Assembly (NCBI RefSeq): GCF_036099295.1
Contig: NZ_CP107976.1
Coordinates: 7,812,001-7,876,000 of the forward strand
DNA from: Streptomyces sp. NBC_00358
GTDB lineage: Bacteria; Actinomycetota; Actinomycetes; Streptomycetales; Streptomycetaceae
Direction of reading: 5' to 3'
DNA: 64,000 bases
The translations under genes and the position numbers were made by a program. The notes beneath the pieces were generated by a model. It had not been told where the DNA came from. It searched no databases and worked only from the letters and a program-made list of their open reading frames with translations. Shown in pieces: positions 60,002-64,000 of the stretch. Each line of letters starts with the position of its first letter. Position 1 is the first letter of the stretch.

Positions 60002-61813
60002 ATGTCCGGGATCGCCGGATGGGTTGACCGCAGGCGCGACCTGACCCGGGAGCGGGCCGCCGGGGCCGCGATGACGGCACGGATGACGGCCCGTGGGATG
60101 TACGGCGAGCGGCTGTGGACCGATCGCGAGGTCCTGCTCGGCCACCGGGCAGGCTCGGCGGCCACGGTCGGCGCCCAGCCCTACGTCCTCACCGAGGGCG
60201 GCCGTACCGTGGCCGCGATCACCTTCGACGGTGTCCTGGACAACGCCGCACAACTCGCCGCCCGGCTGCCGGGGTGCGAGGGGCGCCCGGCCGGCGGAGA
60301 CCCGGAGGTGGTGCTGCGGGCCTGGCTGGAGTGGGGCTCCGGCGCGGCAGGGCAGCTCGACGGGACCTTCGCGTTCGCCGTCTGGGACGCCCGCGGGTCC
60401 GAACTGGTGCTGTGCCGCGACCGGTTCGGGACCAGGCCGCTGAGCTTTCTGACGCTGCCCCAGGGCGTGCTCTTCGCCTCGGAGGCCGCCGCGCTCTGCG
60501 CCCACCCCCTAGTGCGTCCGGAACTCGACGCCGAGGGCCTGTGTGCGCTGCTGTCCCAGGTGCGCAGCCCCGGCCGGGGTGTGCTCGGCGGCATCCACGA
60601 AATCAGGCCGGCGCATCTGATGCGCTTTCGTCCCGGCGGGGTGAGCGAGGAACGCTACTGGTCACTGACGGCGGCCCCGCACTCCGACGACCTCCCCACC
60701 ACCATCGCCACCGCCAGGGAGCTGCTCGGCGAGGCCATCGACCGAGCGTCGGGCGGTGACCGACCCGGCGTGCTGCTCTCCGGCGGACTGGACTCCAGCA
60801 CGCTGACCGGGCTGGTCGCCGAGCGGGCGCACGGAGCACCGCGGACCTTCACGGTCGCGTTCGGTGACAGGGCCGCCGCGGTGCCGGACCGCCCTTACGC
60901 CGAAGCGGTTGTGGACCTGCTGGGCTGTGACCACACCGAAGTCCTGGTCGCACCGGATCAGTTGAGCGACCCGCTCGCCACCGCCGCGGTACTGGCCGCC
61001 AAGGACAACCCGTCGCCCTTCGGCGACAAGAACCTCACGCCCTACCTGTTCTACCGTCAGGTCGCCGCGCAGTCACCGGTGGTACTCAGCGGCGAGGCGG
61101 CCGACGCGGTGTTCGGCGGTCTGATCACCGAGGACGAGCGGCAGAGCACCCGCGACGAGACCTTCCCCTGGATCGAACGCGCCCGGGCGTTCGGCATCCC
61201 CCACGGGATCGGCACCGGGCTGTTCGACGGCGGTCTGCTCCGCGAGATCGGCCTCAGCGCGTTCTGCGCGGACCGCTACCAGGAGGCACGAGCCGAGGTG
61301 GCGCACCTGCCGGGTGCCGGCGAAGCGGACCGGCGGGCGCGGGAGATCGACCACCTGCACCTCACCCGGCTGTACGAACAGGCCGTCAACCACTCCGAGC
61401 GGCTCGGCTCGGCGGCCGGCCTGGACATCCGCTTCCCGTTCGCCGACCACCGTCTGGTCGGCTACCTCTACAACGTCCCGTGGCGGATGAAGTCCTTCGA
61501 CGGGCACGACAAGAGCCTGCTGCGCGCGATCGCCAAGGACCTCGTGCCGGCCTCGGTGCTGGAACGCCGCAAGGTGCCGTTCCCCATCACCTACGACACC
61601 GGCTACAAGGAGTTCCTCACCGGCCGGCTGCGGCAGGTGCTCGAGGACCCGGCCGCACCCGTCCTGCCGCTGCTCGACCTGCCCGCCGCCTGGCGGATGG
61701 TGGACGACCCCCGGCTGATGGACCGCGGCGGATGGCTGGGCCGGGCGGACGCCGAGATGGTCCTGCAGACCGATGACTGGCTGCGTGACCGTCAGGTCCG
61801 ACTGGCCCTGTGA
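60002..61813 (+). CDS. Asparagine synthetase B homologue with inactivated glutaminase site
   Basis: A 603-residue two-domain protein. The N-terminal Ntn-type domain starts MSGIAGW where glutamine-using AsnB starts MCGIAGW, so the nucleophile Cys2 is Ser. The usual RGPD motif is absent (RGMYG) and the NGE oxyanion motif is FDG (75-77). The C-terminal synthetase domain is intact: PP-loop LLSGGLDSST (259-268) and GEAADAVFGG (364-373). It should therefore adenylate a carboxylate but not use glutamine as nitrogen source, as in beta-lactam synthetase and related amide or ring-forming enzymes. GTG 59996 would give MCMSGIAG, placing a cysteine two residues out of register. Confidence 0.9.
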   Translation: MSGIAGWVDRRRDLTRERAAGAAMTARMTARGMYGERLWTDREVLLGHRAGSAATVGAQPYVLTEGGRTVAAITFDGVLDNAAQLAARLPGCEGRPAGGDPEVVLRAWLEWGSGAAGQLDGTFAFAVWDARGSELVLCRDRFGTRPLSFLTLPQGVLFASEAAALCAHPLVRPELDAEGLCALLSQVRSPGRGVLGGIHEIRPAHLMRFRPGGVSEERYWSLTAAPHSDDLPTTIATARELLGEAIDRASGGDRPGVLLSGGLDSSTLTGLVAERAHGAPRTFTVAFGDRAAAVPDRPYAEAVVDLLGCDHTEVLVAPDQLSDPLATAAVLAAKDNPSPFGDKNLTPYLFYRQVAAQSPVVLSGEAADAVFGGLITEDERQSTRDETFPWIERARAFGIPHGIGTGLFDGGLLREIGLSAFCADRYQEARAEVAHLPGAGEADRRAREIDHLHLTRLYEQAVNHSERLGSAAGLDIRFPFADHRLVGYLYNVPWRMKSFDGHDKSLLRAIAKDLVPASVLERRKVPFPITYDTGYKEFLTGRLRQVLEDPAAPVLPLLDLPAAWRMVDDPRLMDRGGWLGRADAEMVLQTDDWLRDRQVRLAL

Positions 61814-61899
61814 CGGGCGGCCGCAGCCGCCCACCGAATCCGCCGTCAACCGACCGCCGCCCGACCGGGCGGCCCCCCACCGGATGAGAGCCACCGCAG

Positions 61900-63468
61900 A
61901 TGACGACCTCACTCGACGTGCCCGGGATCCAGGACCTCTTCGACGCACAGGCCGCCCGCACCCCGGACAAGGAAGCCCTGCGCGACGTCACGGGCTCACT
62001 GACCTACCGGCAGACCGCCCGGCGCGCGGACCGACTGGCCGCGCTGCTGCACGAGATGTGTCCGCAGCCCGGCGCCCGGATCGGACTCCACCTGGACCGC
62101 GGCGCCGATGTGGTCGTGACCATGCTCGCCGTGCTCAAGAGCGGGCACACCTACGTACCGCTCGACCCGGCCTACCCGGCCGAGCGGCTGCAGTTCATGG
62201 CCGAGGACGCGGACCTGGAGCTCGTCGTCTCCGACCAGGAGGTCCCCGATGCGCTGGCCGGCGTTGCGGTGCTGCGCCTGGACGACCTTCCCGGAGAGGA
62301 CCGGAACGTCCCCGCGGCGCCGCTCCCCGTCGCCCCGGCGCAAGCCGCGTACGTGATCTACACCTCGGGATCCACCGGGCGCCCCAAGGGCGTGCTCGTC
62401 CCGCACGGCAACGTGCTTGCCCTGGTGCGCGCCTGCCGGCGCCACTACGTCCTCGACGAGGACGACGTGTGGACGATGTTCCACTCGTACTCGTTCGACT
62501 TCTCCGTCTGGGAGATCTGGGGCGCGTTGCTCAGCGGCGCCACCCTGGTGATCGTCCCGCACGCCGTCGCCGCCTCGCCGCAGGCCACCCTCGACCTGCT
62601 GGCCCGCGAGCGCGTCACGGTCATGAACGTGGTGCCCTCGGTCTTCCGTCACCTGGTGCGGGCAGCCCGTAAGGGCGAGGCGGTGCCGCGCTCGCTGCGC
62701 TACGTCATCTTCGGCGGCGAGTCCATCGACGTACGCGATGTACGGTCCTGGCGCGAGCTGTTGGGGCGCGACACACGTTTCGTCAATACCTACGGCCTGA
62801 CCGAGGCGACCGTCTTCGTCACCTACCGGGCCCTGACGGACCGGGAGTTGGACGCTGAAGCGCCCCAGGAGGCGCGGCCCGAACCGTTTACCCTGGACAT
62901 CGGTGAGCCCCTCGACGGCTGGCAGGTCAGTGTCCTCGGCGACGACGGCAGGCCGGTGGCCGTGGGGGAGACAGGCGAGATCCACGTGAGCGGTGACGGC
63001 GTCGCCCTCGGCTACCTGGGCCGGTCCGAGCTCACTGCCGAACGCTTTCCCACCCTGACCGGACCGGACGGCGCCCGTCGCAGGCACTACCGCAGCGGCG
63101 ACCTGGCCCGGCTGATGCCCGACGGCATGTACTGCTACGCCGGGCGCGCCGACGACCAGGTGAAGATCAACGGCTTCCGGATCGAGCTGGGCGAAGTGGA
63201 ATCGGTCCTGCGCGACGCGCCCGGAGTGGCCGAACTGGTCGTCGTCAAGACGATGAGCCGGGTCGGCGAGGCCATGATGACCGCCTTCTACACCGCGCGC
63301 CCGGGCGCCGGCGACCTCCGCGACACGCTGCCCGCCCACGCCCGCCGAGCCCTGCCCGGCCACATGGTCCCCGGCCGCTTCACCGCGCTGGCAGAACTTC
63401 CCGTCAACCCCTCCGGCAAGACCGACCGCAAGGCCCTCGCGGCCCTTCCCGCCACCACGCGGCGCTGA
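61900..63468 (+). CDS. Free-standing NRPS-type adenylation enzyme, threonine-like pocket
   Basis: A 522-residue amino-acid adenylating enzyme with no carrier domain. Core motifs: YTSGSTGRPKG (A3), FDFSVWEIWG (A4), NTYGLTEATV (A5), YRSGDLARL (A7), GRADDQVKINGFRIELGEVE (A8) and NPSGKTDRK with Lys507 (A10). By alignment with GrsA from memory, pocket residues are D200 F201 W204 N243 I270 G272 T297 V305 F306 K507. DFWNIG is the start of the threonine code (DFWNIGMVHK). Substrate is probably Thr or a similar small residue. It must load a separate carrier protein, not visible in this window. ATG 61900. Confidence 0.9.
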   Translation: MTTSLDVPGIQDLFDAQAARTPDKEALRDVTGSLTYRQTARRADRLAALLHEMCPQPGARIGLHLDRGADVVVTMLAVLKSGHTYVPLDPAYPAERLQFMAEDADLELVVSDQEVPDALAGVAVLRLDDLPGEDRNVPAAPLPVAPAQAAYVIYTSGSTGRPKGVLVPHGNVLALVRACRRHYVLDEDDVWTMFHSYSFDFSVWEIWGALLSGATLVIVPHAVAASPQATLDLLARERVTVMNVVPSVFRHLVRAARKGEAVPRSLRYVIFGGESIDVRDVRSWRELLGRDTRFVNTYGLTEATVFVTYRALTDRELDAEAPQEARPEPFTLDIGEPLDGWQVSVLGDDGRPVAVGETGEIHVSGDGVALGYLGRSELTAERFPTLTGPDGARRRHYRSGDLARLMPDGMYCYAGRADDQVKINGFRIELGEVESVLRDAPGVAELVVVKTMSRVGEAMMTAFYTARPGAGDLRDTLPAHARRALPGHMVPGRFTALAELPVNPSGKTDRKALAALPATTRR

Positions 63469-63511
63469 CCACCGCCGCCGCACGACCACACGACTCCCGA
63501 GAAGGACCGCG

Positions 63512-64000
63512 ATGCCCGCACGCAGCCGCAACCTCGCCAGCGACCCCGACCGGCGCAGCTTCCTGGAGGAGCTGTACCAGGGGCGCTTCCGCTGGGACCT
63601 GATCCGCCCCTTCCCTCAGCAGGATCCGGTCGACCGCAAGAAGGGGGACGCGGCCGTCGCCGGCCTCGGCGACTTCTTCCACGGCCGCCTCGATCCCACC
63701 GAGGTCGACGAACAGGCAGCGTTCCCGGCCCAATTCACCGATGCGCTGCGCGCGCAGGGATACCTCAAACTCCAGGCGGACATCGGACTCGGCGGACACG
63801 AACTGTCCTGCCTGAACACCTTCCGGGTCATCGAGGCCGCCGCGAGCCGGTGTTTCCCCGCCGCGGTGCTGATGGGAATCGAGAACTCGCTGGGTGCCGG
63901 CGCCCTCCTTCCCATCATGCCGCCCGGCCCGCTCGCCGACCGGGTGGCCCGTCAGGTGCGCTCCTCAGGGCTGTCCGGCAGCGCGGACACCGAGCCGTCC
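63512..64000 (+). CDS. Acyl-CoA dehydrogenase family protein (3' end outside window)
   Basis: The first 163 residues of an acyl-CoA dehydrogenase-like flavoprotein: LYQGRFRWDLIRPFPQQDP, a helical segment, AQGYLKLQADIGLGGHELS, then FRVIEAAASRCFPAAVLMGI, the N-terminal helical domain of this family. The flavin and base residues lie beyond the edge. Homologues next to free-standing adenylation enzymes oxidise carrier-bound aminoacyl groups, as in pyrrole formation from prolyl-carrier protein; the same role on a Thr-like substrate is inference. 43 bp after the adenylation gene and clearly in the same operon. Confidence 0.82.
   Translation, partial: MPARSRNLASDPDRRSFLEELYQGRFRWDLIRPFPQQDPVDRKKGDAAVAGLGDFFHGRLDPTEVDEQAAFPAQFTDALRAQGYLKLQADIGLGGHELSCLNTFRVIEAAASRCFPAAVLMGIENSLGAGALLPIMPPGPLADRVARQVRSSGLSGSADTEPS

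Overview
The base composition is very high in G+C throughout. The gene set includes F420-type oxidoreductases, an ECF41 sigma factor, DasR-like and ROK regulators, paired SWIM/DUF6493 proteins, a Tat-exported PhoD and a modular PKS. Together these point to a Streptomyces chromosome. The first 51 kb reads as ordinary, mostly conserved chromosome. From about 51.8 kb on there is a scar of broken genes and insertion sequences, followed by the left part of a biosynthetic gene cluster that runs off the right edge.

Layout, left half: the end of a CysRS-like gene, a SixA-type phosphatase and a YigZ protein (0-1.6 kb); the sbcD-sbcC nuclease pair (1.7-5.9 kb); two Lrp/AsnC regulators, one divergent from a rhodanese gene (6-7.4 kb) and one from a Cys/Met PLP enzyme (9.8-11.6 kb), separated by an orphan Imm21 protein and a DUF885 peptidase-like protein; an ACT-GNAT membrane fusion (11.8-13.3 kb); the DUF6493/SWIM pair (13.5-17.6 kb); a PhoD phosphatase (17.7-19.3 kb); a MocR regulator divergent from a DMT transporter (19.6-22.3 kb); an alpha/beta hydrolase; an NADP/F420-type oxidoreductase divergent from an ECF41 sigma factor (23-24.7 kb); a GntR regulator under a dre-like operator, convergent with a ROK regulator (24.8-27 kb); and a NarL-type two-component system divergent from an ABC exporter (27.2-30.8 kb).

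Layout, middle: a repeat-bearing hypothetical gene, mug and purB (30.8-33.4 kb). Then comes an accessory-looking block (33.6-37.7 kb) with a coiled-coil membrane protein, an XRE regulator, a 417-bp divergent region carrying a 28-bp palindrome, an ECF-type sigma factor and its translationally coupled partner. Next are an SGNH hydrolase, a minisatellite of thirteen identical 20-bp units (38.7-39.0 kb), two CNNM/CorC-type membrane proteins, a GNAT, an LLM oxidoreductase, a MacB-like ABC system, a ribbon-helix-helix/Fic-like toxin-antitoxin pair, a methyltransferase and the bioB-bioA-bioD operon (to 51.7 kb).

Right end: a frameshifted hypothetical gene, a transposase remnant split by an IS3-family element whose orfB carries an in-frame TGA, and the last ~70 codons of katG with its terminator (51.8-54.2 kb). 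Then a co-directional, tightly spaced gene set: a one-module PKS (KS-AT-ACP-TE, malonyl-type AT, no reductive domains), a cytochrome P450, an asparagine-synthetase homologue that has lost its glutaminase nucleophile, a free-standing adenylation enzyme with a threonine-like pocket, and an acyl-CoA dehydrogenase-like protein cut by the window edge. I infer that these build a small amide- or lactam-containing polyketide/amino-acid hybrid. I do not recognise the product, and this is the most promising candidate for an undescribed system here.
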